From Verrucomicrobiota bacterium (GTDB taxonomy: Bacteria > Verrucomicrobiota > Verrucomicrobiia > Limisphaerales > J093), in the NCBI GenBank assembly GCA_016716505.1, contig JADJWF010000004.1:682001-746000 (forward strand): 64,000 nucleotides of DNA. The letters are read 5' to 3'. Each line of letters starts with the position of its first letter. Position 1 is the stretch's first letter. Under the pieces are notes generated by a model that had not been told where the DNA came from, searched no databases, and saw nothing but the letters and a program-made list of their open reading frames with translations. This document shows positions 9,314-18,132 of this stretch, one piece after another. Position numbers and translations under genes: made by a program.

Positions 9314-9907
9314 TCAGTGGGTTGGTTCCGTCACGGTCCCTTGCCGCGCCCACCACAGGCCCAGCCCGCCCATCGCCAGCAGCGCCCAAATGGCTGGCTC
9401 AGGGACGATCTGCCGGACAGCGAAGGATTCCAGACCATGTAGCGGAGCGGGCAATTGCAGGGCGTCGGGATCGGTGCCCAAGGCGTAAAAGACTCGGGAC
9501 TCGCCGTACCCGCCCAAGCCCAGCGCCGCTGCCTCCTCGTACGTAGCACCCAGATCCACGCTCCAAACCCGCACCTGCAACCACGCCCAGTCACCTCTGG
9601 GGACCGTTCCGATGACGAGAAAGCCAGAAGGTGAAGTCGAGTCGAAATAACCGGGTGACCTGAGATGAATGATAGTTCGTTCCTGCGTTCTATAATCCAC
9701 TGCCGGGCTGAGCGAGTCAGGCAGGGGCCCTCCATAAAGTTCAACGCGCCACTCCGGTCCGGACAGCCGGTCGCCGTCCCAGTCAAAAACCGGGGCGTTG
9801 GGACCCAGGTCGTAGGGCCAGTTGTTCTTCAGCAGAAAGTAGCTTTGTGCATTCACGCTCCAGCCGAGCATCGTGAAAAGAAGTGCATCGTAACATTTTA
9901 GACCCAT
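9314..9907 (-). CDS. PEP-CTERM protein, family A copy 1 (last in array)
   Basis: A 197-aa exported protein. The start (MGLKCYDALLFTMLGWSVNAQS) reads as a signal peptide. The mature part has the family A signatures [44 protein letters not shown] and [12 protein letters not shown]. It ends with the sorting signal VPEPAIWALLAMGGLGLWWAR. PEP-CTERM tails are recognised by an exosortase and cleaved during surface or matrix display. Positions 9343-10213, covering this gene and the C block before it, are almost identical to 17263-18132. Compared with that copy this one keeps four A residues at about 9875, leaving the signal peptide in frame. The final residues (QGTVTEPTH) differ from all other copies. 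Confidence 0.75.
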   Translation of the reverse strand: MGLKCYDALLFTMLGWSVNAQSYFLLKNNWPYDLGPNAPVFDWDGDRLSGPEWRVELYGGPLPDSLSPAVDYRTQERTIIHLRSPGYFDSTSPSGFLVIGTVPRGDWAWLQVRVWSVDLGATYEEAAALGLGGYGESRVFYALGTDPDALQLPAPLHGLESFAVRQIVPEPAIWALLAMGGLGLWWARQGTVTEPTH

Positions 9908-10213
9908 AGCATCCTCCTGATGCGGCAGTGTTCATGAGCTGGGCCAGGACACCCTGACCATTCGAACATCCAATTGACTCCGGTCCGGACAGTATGCGCG
10001 GCGGGACGAGCGAAGACGGCCATCCGGCCAGACTACAAAGGCGTGCGTTGAAGAGCCGAAGGCTCCGTTGTGCTCCCCCATCCAATTAGCGTAGGCTGGA
10101 GCGGTACGGACATCGTCTGGCGGCGGGAACTCCATGGGCCACCAAGTGTCGGCGGTGTGATACCACCAGCGGAGGTTGACGTCACCCGGCGGCCAGACGG
10201 GATCGTAGTGGCC
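9343..10213 (-). repeat. Near-identical duplicate of 17263-18132 (array end)
   Basis: Compared by eye line by line with 17263-18132, this stretch shows one substitution (9593 a versus 17513 g) and three one-base indels in about 870 bases. Just beyond its right edge, 10214-10323 has about seven substitutions in 110 bases against the matching 18133 onward, and homology then ends. The identical tract covers the variable part of the C block plus the family A gene. Confidence 0.85.
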
Positions 10214-10486
10214 GGGATCGCGGTTGGCGGCCAGCGTGCCGGGGTACACCGGCGGGAAACTCTCGCTGGTGATCCGGAAGATCTGGCCGCCCCAGGTGAC
10301 CGTGTCGTTGCTGGCGATGGCACGCCGATCACCCCGAGGCGAACTGATGGACTTGGGGAGCGTGGGCGTCCCGCCTGCCCTGGCCAGCGTCCCGCTGGCC
10401 AGTCCCCGTGCCGCCCTGCGTGGCTCACGAGCCGCACGAGGCGGTCTCCCGCCTTCCCGCCGCTGCTGTTGAACGCGACTCTTCAC
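9932..10486 (-). CDS. C block 1: truncated copy of the 3' end of the large BNR protein gene
   Basis: Reading from a GTG at 10486 that overlaps the preceding gene's stop (GTGA), the first ~50 codons translate a palindromic interspersed repeat and are not protein-like. From IASNDTVTWGGQIFRIT onward the sequence matches the last ~120 residues of the large exported protein (17851-20755). It runs through PVYPGTLAANRDPGHYDPVW, the variable stretch YHTADTWWPMEFPPPDDV and WMGEHNGA to QLDVRMVRVSWPSS. It has no signal peptide and no upstream blades. It could be a translated but purposeless remnant, or a silent donor cassette. I favour donor or relic over an independent gene. Confidence 0.45.
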   Translation of the reverse strand: MKSRVQQQRREGGRPPRAAREPRRAARGLASGTLARAGGTPTLPKSISSPRGDRRAIASNDTVTWGGQIFRITSESFPPVYPGTLAANRDPGHYDPVWPPGDVNLRWWYHTADTWWPMEFPPPDDVRTAPAYANWMGEHNGAFGSSTHAFVVWPDGRLRSSRRAYCPDRSQLDVRMVRVSWPSS

Positions 10487-10490
10487 AGCC
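10350..10490 (-). repeat. Palindromic interspersed repeat in C block 1
   Basis: Contains a perfect 10-bp inverted repeat with a 3-base loop: CTGGCCAGCG at 10380-10389 and CGCTGGCCAG at 10393-10402. Flanks are rich in gtcccgcc and ctcccgcc motifs. The same element follows the families' stop codons at about 11601-11740 and 12808-12927, so it sits at the same place in three array units. Confidence 0.6.
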
Positions 10491-11133
10491 CCACAACCGA
10501 ACACGATTTGTTCCTAGCTTTGCCCTGCCGCCGCACCCACCACAGGCCGAGGCTGCCGACGGCCAGCAGCGCCCAGGTGGCCGGCTCGGGAACGATCTGC
10601 CGGACGGTGAAAGACTGCAGCTCAGCCAGCGGGCGAGGAACGTCGCCGATTGTGTATTCAAAGTAGCCACCGGCAGCCTTGAAGATTGCGGATTCGCCAT
10701 ACCCTCCCAACCCCAACGCCGCGACGGCTTCGTAGGACTCCCCGACCCGGAGGCTCCAGCAGCGTACCTGAAGCCAAGCCCAAGGATATTCGCCGGGAAT
10801 GGTGGCGACCGTCAGCATGCTGTGGGTGTCGCGAAAATAGCCGGCGGTGTACAGACCCACGACGACCCGCGAGGGCCCGAAGGGTTCCCGATTTACCGCC
10901 GGCGCCAACAAGTCCACTGCCGGCCCCCCATAAAGCTCGAACCGCCAGTCCTCCCCCGCGAGCAATCGGCCTTCCCAGTCGAGCACGGGAGCGTCCAGAC
11001 CGATGGTCGGATACCGATTGGCTAAGATAAAATTAGCCACGGGTTCCGCCCAGGAAGGTTGCTGCGAAAACCAAAGCCATGACATAACCATGACTTCCGT
11101 GACCGGAACCGGGGTTGCTTTGAGAATCTTCAT
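10483..11133 (-). CDS. PEP-CTERM protein, family A copy 3
   Basis: A 216-aa protein from the ATG at 11133. The N-terminus (MKILKATPVPVTEVMVM) is a weak signal peptide, followed by family A signatures LDAPVLDWEGRLLAGEDWRF, ELYGGPAVDLLAPAV, WAWLQVRCW and [12 protein letters not shown]. The sorting signal [20 protein letters not shown] is followed by RRQGKARNKSCSVVGL, a tail shared with copies 4 and 5. Its stop overlaps the GTG of C block 1. The middle of the protein is strongly diverged from copy 1 while the C-terminal ~40 codons are conserved. Confidence 0.75.
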   Translation of the reverse strand: MKILKATPVPVTEVMVMSWLWFSQQPSWAEPVANFILANRYPTIGLDAPVLDWEGRLLAGEDWRFELYGGPAVDLLAPAVNREPFGPSRVVVGLYTAGYFRDTHSMLTVATIPGEYPWAWLQVRCWSLRVGESYEAVAALGLGGYGESAIFKAAGGYFEYTIGDVPRPLAELQSFTVRQIVPEPATWALLAVGSLGLWWVRRQGKARNKSCSVVGL

Positions 11134-11164
11134 ACCGAGAAGAAGGATGCGCGTTTCGCCCGCA

Positions 11165-12399
<1,235 letters not shown>

Positions 12400-12924
12400 T
12401 CAAGGCCACGGGACCCGCGCCAGCCTGACGTCATGTTGGTTCCGGTTGGGGAAGTACGCGCTCCTCGGAGAACGTCCGCGATGGCCGGCCCAGACTAAGA
12501 GCACGTGCTCCGAAGTGGCGTGGGATCCGTTATGCTCGGTAGTCCAGTGGGCATAGGTATTGTCTGTGAGGACTTCCAACGGCGGCGGGTCAATTGGCCA
12601 CCAAGTGTCGGCGGTATGATACCACCAGCGGAGGTTGACTTCACCCGGCGGCCAGACGGGATCGTAGTGGCCGGGATCGCGGTTGGCGGCGAGTGTGCCG
12701 GGATACACCGGCGGCAAGCTCTCGGTGGTGATCCGGAAGATCTGGCCGCCCCACGTCACCGTGCCGTTGCTGGCGATGGCACGCCGATCACCCCGAAGCG
12801 CGCTGACTGACTTAGGGAGCATGGGCGTCCCGCTGGCCAGTTTCCGTGCCGCCGCACCCAGCTCACCAACCGCACGAGGCGGCCTCCCGCCTTCCCGCTG
12901 CTGGCGTTGACCACGAGTCTTCAC
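12400..12924 (-). CDS. C block 4: truncated copy of the 3' end of the large BNR protein gene
   Basis: GTG start at 12924 overlapping the stop of copy 5, repeat-derived N-terminal codons, then IASNGTVTWGGQIFRITTES and NRDPGHYDPVWPPGEVNL. The variable stretch keeps WWYHTADTWWP like C block 1 but diverges afterwards (IDPPPLEVLTDNTYAHWTTE). It ends with NQHDVRLARVPWP. No signal peptide. The 45-base gap to copy 4 is the largest among the modules. Confidence 0.45.
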   Translation of the reverse strand: MKTRGQRQQREGGRPPRAVGELGAAARKLASGTPMLPKSVSALRGDRRAIASNGTVTWGGQIFRITTESLPPVYPGTLAANRDPGHYDPVWPPGEVNLRWWYHTADTWWPIDPPPLEVLTDNTYAHWTTEHNGSHATSEHVLLVWAGHRGRSPRSAYFPNRNQHDVRLARVPWP

Positions 12925-12927
12925 GGC
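12808..12927 (-). repeat. Palindromic interspersed repeat in C block 4
   Basis: Third, shorter copy of the element at 10350-10490. One arm of the central hairpin is deleted (only gtcccgctggccag remains), so this copy is decayed. Confidence 0.5.
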
Positions 12928-13574
12928 CCCGATTCAGAGCACGATTTGTTCCCGGCTTTGCCCTGCCGCCGCGCCCACCACCAGCCCAGCCCGCCCACCG
13001 CCAGCAGCGCCCAGGTGGACGGCTCGGGGATGATCTGCCGCACGGTAAAGGACTGCAAACCAAGGGGCGGTTCGGGCGGCCAGGGCGTTGTCACTCCTTC
13101 GTGAAAGCCGCCCCGTGCAAAGAACACCTTGGACTCGCCGTACCCCCCTATCCCTCGAACCTCGACCTGCTCGTAAGTCACGCCCAAGCTCGCGTTCCAT
13201 ACCCGGACTTGCAGCCAGGCCCAGGGATAGTCGCTCGGAGCGCAAACAACGCTGAGTTCCGAACTTGCGCCGCGGAAGTACCCGGGTGCGTAGAAGCCGG
13301 TAATCAAACGACCGCCCTTGTCGAGAGCGATAGCCGGCGAGAGCGAATCCGGCGCAGGTCCTCCGTATAGTTCGATTCGCCATTCCGCTCCCGCAAGTCG
13401 GTTGCCCTGCCAATCGAGCACGGGAGCGTCCAGTCCGCGACTGGGAAAGCGGTTGTCCAGCCAGAAGGTGGAACGCGGCTGCAATGCTGCGGACGCCATC
13501 GCAACTGGAGGAACAAGCGTGACACCCATCAGAACAGCAAGGACCAGAGGAGAAGGATTGATCGCACGTTTCAT
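12921..13574 (-). CDS. PEP-CTERM protein, family A copy 5
   Basis: A 217-aa protein from the ATG at 13574, which overlaps the stop of C block 5 (ATGA). The signal peptide is MKRAINPSPLVLAVLMGVTL with cleavage near AMASA. Mature motifs are [55 protein letters not shown] and RGIGGYGESKVF. The sorting signal is [20 protein letters not shown], with the NKSCSESGP tail. It is the first family A gene after the family B repeats. Confidence 0.8.
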   Translation of the reverse strand: MKRAINPSPLVLAVLMGVTLVPPVAMASAALQPRSTFWLDNRFPSRGLDAPVLDWQGNRLAGAEWRIELYGGPAPDSLSPAIALDKGGRLITGFYAPGYFRGASSELSVVCAPSDYPWAWLQVRVWNASLGVTYEQVEVRGIGGYGESKVFFARGGFHEGVTTPWPPEPPLGLQSFTVRQIIPEPSTWALLAVGGLGWWWARRQGKAGNKSCSESGP

Positions 13575-13957
13575 ACGGGGCGGCGGTTGGGTCTCGACCG
13601 ACGATTGTGCTCGGACAACCATTTCGCGTAGGTGTTGGAGGTGCAATTGAAAGCCGCTTCCCATTCTTGAGGGTCCTGGGGATTCTCGGGTGGGGGCGCA
13701 AACCACGAGTACCACCAATGCAAGTTGATAAAAGAGTCAGGAAGTCCCGGCGGCCAGACGGGATCGTAGTGGCCCGGATCGCGGTTGGCGGCCAGCGTGC
13801 CGGGGTACACCGGCGGGAAGCTCTCGGTGGTGATCCGGAAGATCTGGCCGCCCCAGGTGACCGTGCCGTTGCTGGCGATGGCACCCCATCGGCCATACAT
13901 GTCCATCCGCGAGTTGACCGGAGCGTTGCGCCGGTTCTGATGGCTGAGACCATTCAC
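13571..13957 (-). CDS. C block 5: truncated copy of the 3' end of the large BNR protein gene
   Basis: A 128-codon frame starting with GTG at 13957 overlapping the stop of family B copy 4 and ending in ATGA overlap with copy 5. Unlike the other C blocks it has no interspersed repeat. Its first codons (HQNRRNAPVNSRMDMYGRWG) still resemble the large protein just upstream of the block (WFDRRNDSANSLIDVYGRWG). It therefore preserves the original junction better. The variable part is INLHWWYSWFAPPPENPQDP. The usual FVVWADNR ending is missing and it stops after SRPNRRPV. Confidence 0.45.
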   Translation of the reverse strand: MNGLSHQNRRNAPVNSRMDMYGRWGAIASNGTVTWGGQIFRITTESFPPVYPGTLAANRDPGHYDPVWPPGLPDSFINLHWWYSWFAPPPENPQDPQEWEAAFNCTSNTYAKWLSEHNRRSRPNRRPV

Positions 13958-14698
13958 GGAACTGTGGAAGAGCATGATTTGTTCCGGCAGCGACCGTTCC
14001 GCCGCGCCCACCACAGTCCCAAACCGCCGATGGTCAGCAGCGCCCAATTGGACGGCTCGGGGATGGGAAGAAAGTGGACGTCATCAATCACCGCCACCCG
14101 GTTGGGCCAGTCAGGAAAGGCGTGGACTTCATCGGCGCGGAATTCGAACCGCAGCGTGGTTTCCCGGCCCGCGTACGCGCGCTCACGTCCGCGGCGTAGT
14201 AGTTGTGAATGGGCACGAAGGGGTCATCAGTCAGCCGCTCCTCGACCAGTGAGAACGGCGTGGCTTGGCCGTCCAGAAACAGGTCCAGCCGCTCGCCCTT
14301 CCAGACAAAGCGAAGCTGGGCAGCCCAGTCTGGAACCAAGCCAGTCTGCTGGAGTGCGGGGGCGGTGGCTCTCCGCTGAGTGTGAGGTAGGCGTTCGGAA
14401 TCACTCCGATGGCTAGGCGGTCCACCACGGGGCAGAGGCTCAACACGGGGGTCCGTTCCCGGCCCCAGTCATCAATGAGCATGAAATAGCCCTCCATGCC
14501 GATGGGTTGGTTGTAACCGACCCAGCCGCCAGCTCTAACCGGGGTCCATCCGGGAATCATGCGATCCCAATGGCCCCACGTGGACCCGATGAGCAGTTCC
14601 GGGTCGGCGTCTTCGAACCCCAAATTGCGGAATTCCCCGCCCTGCACGGACAGCCCGGCTAGAGCAAGCAGGCAGACGGTTGGGAGAGTCGTTTTCAT
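13954..14698 (-). pseudogene. PEP-CTERM protein, family B copy 4 (frameshifted)
   Basis: Fourth unit of a ~786 bp tandem repeat. The start (MKTTLPTVCLLALAGLSVQG) is a signal peptide. The mature domain begins GEFRNLGFEDADPELLIG and contains LCPVVDRLAIGVIPNAYLTL and FVWKGERLDLFLDGQ. The frame is lost at 14358-14362 (five G where copies 1 and 2 have six), and a 2-base gc insertion lies near 14175-14180. The distal part reads IPEPSNWALLTIGGLGLWWA and then RNKSCSSTVP, a family A style tail. Whether the lesions are real or assembly errors in a repeat is undecided. Confidence 0.6.
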
Positions 14699-14731
14699 AT
14701 TTGGGCAAATGTTGAGCGGCACTTGGCAGTT

Positions 14732-15484
14732 CTATGGGACGGTGACCAAAGCGCCCTGGCCCAGATCGTAGTACGATCCCGCGCCGCCGCCGCGCCCACC
14801 ACAGGCCCAAGCCGCCGGCAGCCAGCAGCACCCACGGTGACGACTCGGGGATGGGAAAGAAGTGGACGTCATCAATCACCGCCACCCGGTTGGGCCAGTC
14901 GGGAAAGGCGTGGACTTCATCGGCGCGGAATTCGAACCGCAGCGTGGTTTCCCGGCCCGCGTACGCGCTCACGTCCGCGGCGTAGTAGTTGTGAATGGGC
15001 ACGAAGGGGTCATCAGTCAGCCGCTCCTCGACCAGTGAGAACGGCGTGGCTTGGCCGTCCAGAAACAGGTCCAGCCGCTCGCCCTTCCAGACAAAGCGAA
15101 GCTGGGCAGCCCAGTCTGGAACCAAGCCAGTCTGCTGGAGTGCGGGGGCGGTGGCTCTCCGCTGAGTGTGAGGTAGGCGTTCGGAATCACTCCGATGGCT
15201 AGGCGGTCCACCACGGGGCAGAGGCTCAACACGGGGGTCCGTTCCCGGCCCCAGTCATCAATGAGCATGAAATAGCCCTCCATGCCGATGGGTTGGTTGT
15301 AACCGACCCAGCCGCCAGCTCTAACCGGGGTCCATCCGGGAATCATGCGATCCCAATGGCCCCACGTGGACCCGATGAGCAGTTCCGGGTCGGCGTCTTC
15401 GAACCCCAAATTGCGGAATTCCCCGCCCTGCACGGACAGCCCGGCTAGAGCAAGCAGGCAGACGGTTGGGAGAGTCGTTTTCAT
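14732..15484 (-). pseudogene. PEP-CTERM protein, family B copy 3 (frameshifted)
   Basis: Same N-terminal sequence as copies 2 and 4 (MKTTLPTVCLLALAGLSVQG; then STWGHWDRMIPGWTPVRAGG). A run of five G at 15144-15148, six in copies 1 and 2, breaks the frame after LSGEPPPP. Downstream, the expected frame resumes through FVWKGERLDLFLDGQATPF to IPESSPWVLLAAGGLGLWWA, matching copy 1 at this end. The nominal stop by analogy (ALVTVP) is at 14732-14734. Confidence 0.6.
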
Positions 15485-15517
15485 ATTTGGGCAAATGTTG
15501 AGCGGCACTTGGCAGTT

Positions 15518-16272
15518 CTATGGGACGGTGACCAAAGCGCCCTGGCCCAGATCGTAGTACGATCCCGCGCCGCCGCCGCGCCCACCACAGTCCCAAACCG
15601 CCGATGGTCAGCAGCGCCCAATTGGACGGCTCGGGGATGGGAAGAAAGTGGACGTCATCAATCACCGCCACCCGGTTGGGCCAGTCAGGAAAGGCGTGGA
15701 CTTCATCGGCGCGGAATTCGAACCGCAGCGTGGTTTCCCGGCCCGCGTACGCGCTCACGTCCGCGGCGTAGTAGTTGTGAATGGGCACGAAGGGGTCATC
15801 AGTCAGCCGCTCCTCGACCAGTGAGAACGGCGTGGCTTGGCCGTCCAGAAACAGGTCCAGCCGCTCGCCCTTCCAGACAAAGCGAAGCTGGGCAGCCCAG
15901 TCTGGAACCAAGCCAGTCTGCTGGAGTGCGGGGGGCGGTGGCTCTCCGCTGAGTGTGAGGTAGGCGTTCGGAATCACTCCGATGGCTAGGCGGTCCACCA
16001 CGGGGCAGAGGCTCAACACGGGGGTCCGTTCCCGGCCCCAGTCATCAATGAGCATGAAATAGCCCTCCATGCCGATGGGTTGGTTGTAACCGACCCAGCC
16101 GCCAGCTCTAACCGGGGGTCCATCCGGGAATCATGCGATCCCAATGGCCCCACGTGGACCCGATGAGCAGTTCCGGGTCGGCGTCTTCGAACCCCAAATT
16201 GCGGAATTCCCCGCCCTGCACGGACAGCCCGGCTAGAGCAAGCAGGCAGACGGTTGGGAGAGTCGTTTTCAT
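15518..16272 (-). pseudogene. PEP-CTERM protein, family B copy 2 (frameshifted)
   Basis: Signal peptide and GEFRNLGFEDADPELLIG as in copies 3 and 4. The frame breaks at 16114-16118, five G instead of four, after MIPGWTP. From MEGYFMLIDDWGRERTPV onward the sequence is intact, with LSGEPPPPALQQTGLVPDWA, RETTLRFEFRADEVHAF, then IPEPSNWALLTIGGLGLWWA. The break is a one-base homopolymer change and may be a sequencing error. Confidence 0.6.
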
Positions 16273-16305
16273 ATTTGGGCAAATGTTGAGCGGCACTTGG
16301 CAGTT

Positions 16306-17055
16306 CTATGGGACGGTGACCAAAGCGCCTGGCCCAGATCGTAGTACGATCCCGCGCCGCCGCCGCGCCCACCACAGGCCCAAGCCGCCGGCAGCCAGCA
16401 GCACCCACGGTGACGACTCGGGGATGGGAAAGAAGTGGACGTCATCAATCACCGCCACCCGGTTGGGCCAGTCGGGAAAGGCGTGGACTTCATCGGCGCG
16501 GAATTCGAACCGCAGCGTGGTTTCCCGGCCCGCGTACGCGCTCACGTCCGCGGCGTAGTAGTTGTGAATGGGCACGAAGGGGTCATTAGTCAGCCGCTCC
16601 TCGACCAGTGAGAACGGCGTGGCTTGGCCGTCCAGAAACAGGTCCAGCCGCTCGCCCTTCCAGACAAAGCGAAGCTGGGCAGCCCAGTCTGGAACCAAGC
16701 CAGTCTGCTGGAGTGCGGGGGGCGGTGGCTCTCCGCTGAGTGTGAGGTAGGCGTTCGGAATCACTCCGATGGCTAGGCGGTCCACCACGGGGCAAAGGCT
16801 CAGCTCATAGTTTAACCCACGCCCCCAGTTGTCTATGAGCATAAAAATACCGTTGAGGGAAATGGAATTGTTGTAGCCGACCGTCCCTGAATCCGTATCC
16901 ATCCACCCCGGCACCATGCGCGGAGGCCAACCCCAGGTGCCCCCGATGAGCAGTTCTGGGTCGGCGTCTTCGAAACCCAAATTGCGAAATTCCCCGCCCT
17001 GCACAGACAGCCCGGCTAGAGAAAGCAGGCAGACGGTTTTGAGAGTCGTCTTCAT
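16306..17055 (-). CDS. PEP-CTERM protein, family B copy 1
   Basis: The only uninterrupted family B frame, 249 aa. Signal peptide MKTTLKTVCLLSLAGLSVQG, then GEFRNLGFEDADPELLIG and a unit-specific stretch (TWGWPPRMVPGWMDTDSG). The shared core follows (LCPVVDRLAIGV, FVWKGERLDLFLDGQ, IDDVHFFPIPESSPW) and the anchor helix ends LLAAGGLGLWWARRRR. No catalytic motif is recognised; it resembles the many lectin-like PEP-CTERM proteins that open with an 'NLGFE' strand. It lies 163 bases after the stop of family A copy 2 and may share its transcript. Confidence 0.75.
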   Translation of the reverse strand: MKTTLKTVCLLSLAGLSVQGGEFRNLGFEDADPELLIGGTWGWPPRMVPGWMDTDSGTVGYNNSISLNGIFMLIDNWGRGLNYELSLCPVVDRLAIGVIPNAYLTLSGEPPPPALQQTGLVPDWAAQLRFVWKGERLDLFLDGQATPFSLVEERLTNDPFVPIHNYYAADVSAYAGRETTLRFEFRADEVHAFPDWPNRVAVIDDVHFFPIPESSPWVLLAAGGLGLWWARRRRGIVLRSGPGALVTVP

Positions 17056-17218
17056 CGTTGTGCAAATGTCGAGCGGTAGTTGGTAGTTTTATGGCACGGT
17101 GACAAAAGCGCCCTGACCCAGATCGTAGTACGATCCCGCGCCGCCGGCGCGACGCCGGCGGCGGCAAGCGGCACAACCCACCCACGACAGCCGCGCCGCT
17201 TCTGATGGCCGAAGACGT

Positions 17219-17815
17219 TCACCGTGCCGATTCAACGCAAGTTCTCGTCCGCCCCGGCCGCCGCCGCGCCCACCACAGGCCCAGCCCGCCCATCGCCAGC
17301 AGCGCCCAAATGGCTGGCTCAGGGACGATCTGCCGGACAGCGAAGGATTCCAGACCATGTAGCGGAGCGGGCAATTGCAGGGCGTCGGGATCGGTGCCCA
17401 AGGCGTAAAAGACTCGGGACTCGCCGTACCCGCCCAAGCCCAGCGCCGCTGCCTCCTCGTACGTAGCACCCAGATCCACGCTCCAAACCCGCACCTGCAA
17501 CCACGCCCAGTCGCCTCTGGGGACCGTTCCGATGACGAGAAAGCCAGAAGGTGAAGTCGAGTCGAAATAACCGGGTGACCTGAGATGAATGATAGTTCGT
17601 TCCTGCGTTCTATAATCCACTGCCGGGCTGAGCGAGTCAGGCAGGGGCCCTCCATAAAGTTCAACGCGCCACTCCGGTCCGGACAGCCGGTCGCCGTCCC
17701 AGTCAAAAACCGGGGCGTTGGGACCCAGGTCGTAGGGCCAGTTGTTCTTCAGCAGAAAGTAGCTTTGTGCATTCACGCTCCAGCCGAGCATCGTGAAAGA
17801 AGTGCATCGTAACAT
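17219..17815 (-). CDS. PEP-CTERM protein, family A copy 2
   Basis: A 198-aa protein, practically identical to copy 1 over the mature part ([50 protein letters not shown]). One A is missing at about 17799 relative to copy 1. The normal start (MGLKCYDALL, 17826) is therefore out of frame and the usable ATG is at 17815 (MLRCTSFTMLGWSVNAQS), which still gives a short hydrophobic leader. The C-terminal tail (RRPGRTRTCVESAR) is unique. It follows the large BNR gene by 35 bases. Confidence 0.7.
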   Translation of the reverse strand: MLRCTSFTMLGWSVNAQSYFLLKNNWPYDLGPNAPVFDWDGDRLSGPEWRVELYGGPLPDSLSPAVDYRTQERTIIHLRSPGYFDSTSPSGFLVIGTVPRGDWAWLQVRVWSVDLGATYEEAAALGLGGYGESRVFYALGTDPDALQLPAPLHGLESFAVRQIVPEPAIWALLAMGGLGLWWARRRPGRTRTCVESAR

Positions 17816-18132
17816 TTTAGACCCATAGCATCCTCCTGATGCGGCAGTGTTCATGAGCTGGGCCAGGACACCTGACCATTCGAACATCCAATTGACTCCG
17901 GTCCGGACAGTATGCGCGGCGGGACGAGCGAAGACGGGCCATCCGGCCAGACTACAAAGGCGTGCGTTGAAGAGCCGAAGGCTCCGTTGTGCTCCCCCAT
18001 CCAATTAGCGTAGGCTGGAGCGGTACGGACATCGTCTGGCGGCGGGAACTCCATGGGCCACCAAGTGTCGGCGGTGTGATACCACCAGCGGAGGTTGACG
18101 TCACCCGGCGGCCAGACGGGATCGTAGTGGCC
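17263..18132 (-). repeat. Near-identical duplicate of 9343-10213 (3' end of the large gene)
   Basis: Partner of the duplicate at the far end of the array, about 7.9 kb away and in the same orientation. It includes the last ~90 codons of the large BNR gene and family A copy 2. Confidence 0.85.

Larger units (their letters stand above)
13954..17055 (-). repeat. Four-unit ~786 bp tandem repeat (family B PEP-CTERM genes)
   Basis: Start codons at 17055, 16272, 15484 and 14698 are spaced 783, 788 and 786 bases. Units 2-4 are nearly identical over most of their length; unit 1 differs in its first ~90 codons. The C-terminal end alternates: units 1 and 3 encode IPESSPWVLLAAGG, units 2 and 4 encode IPEPSNWALLTIGG. 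Confidence 0.85.
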
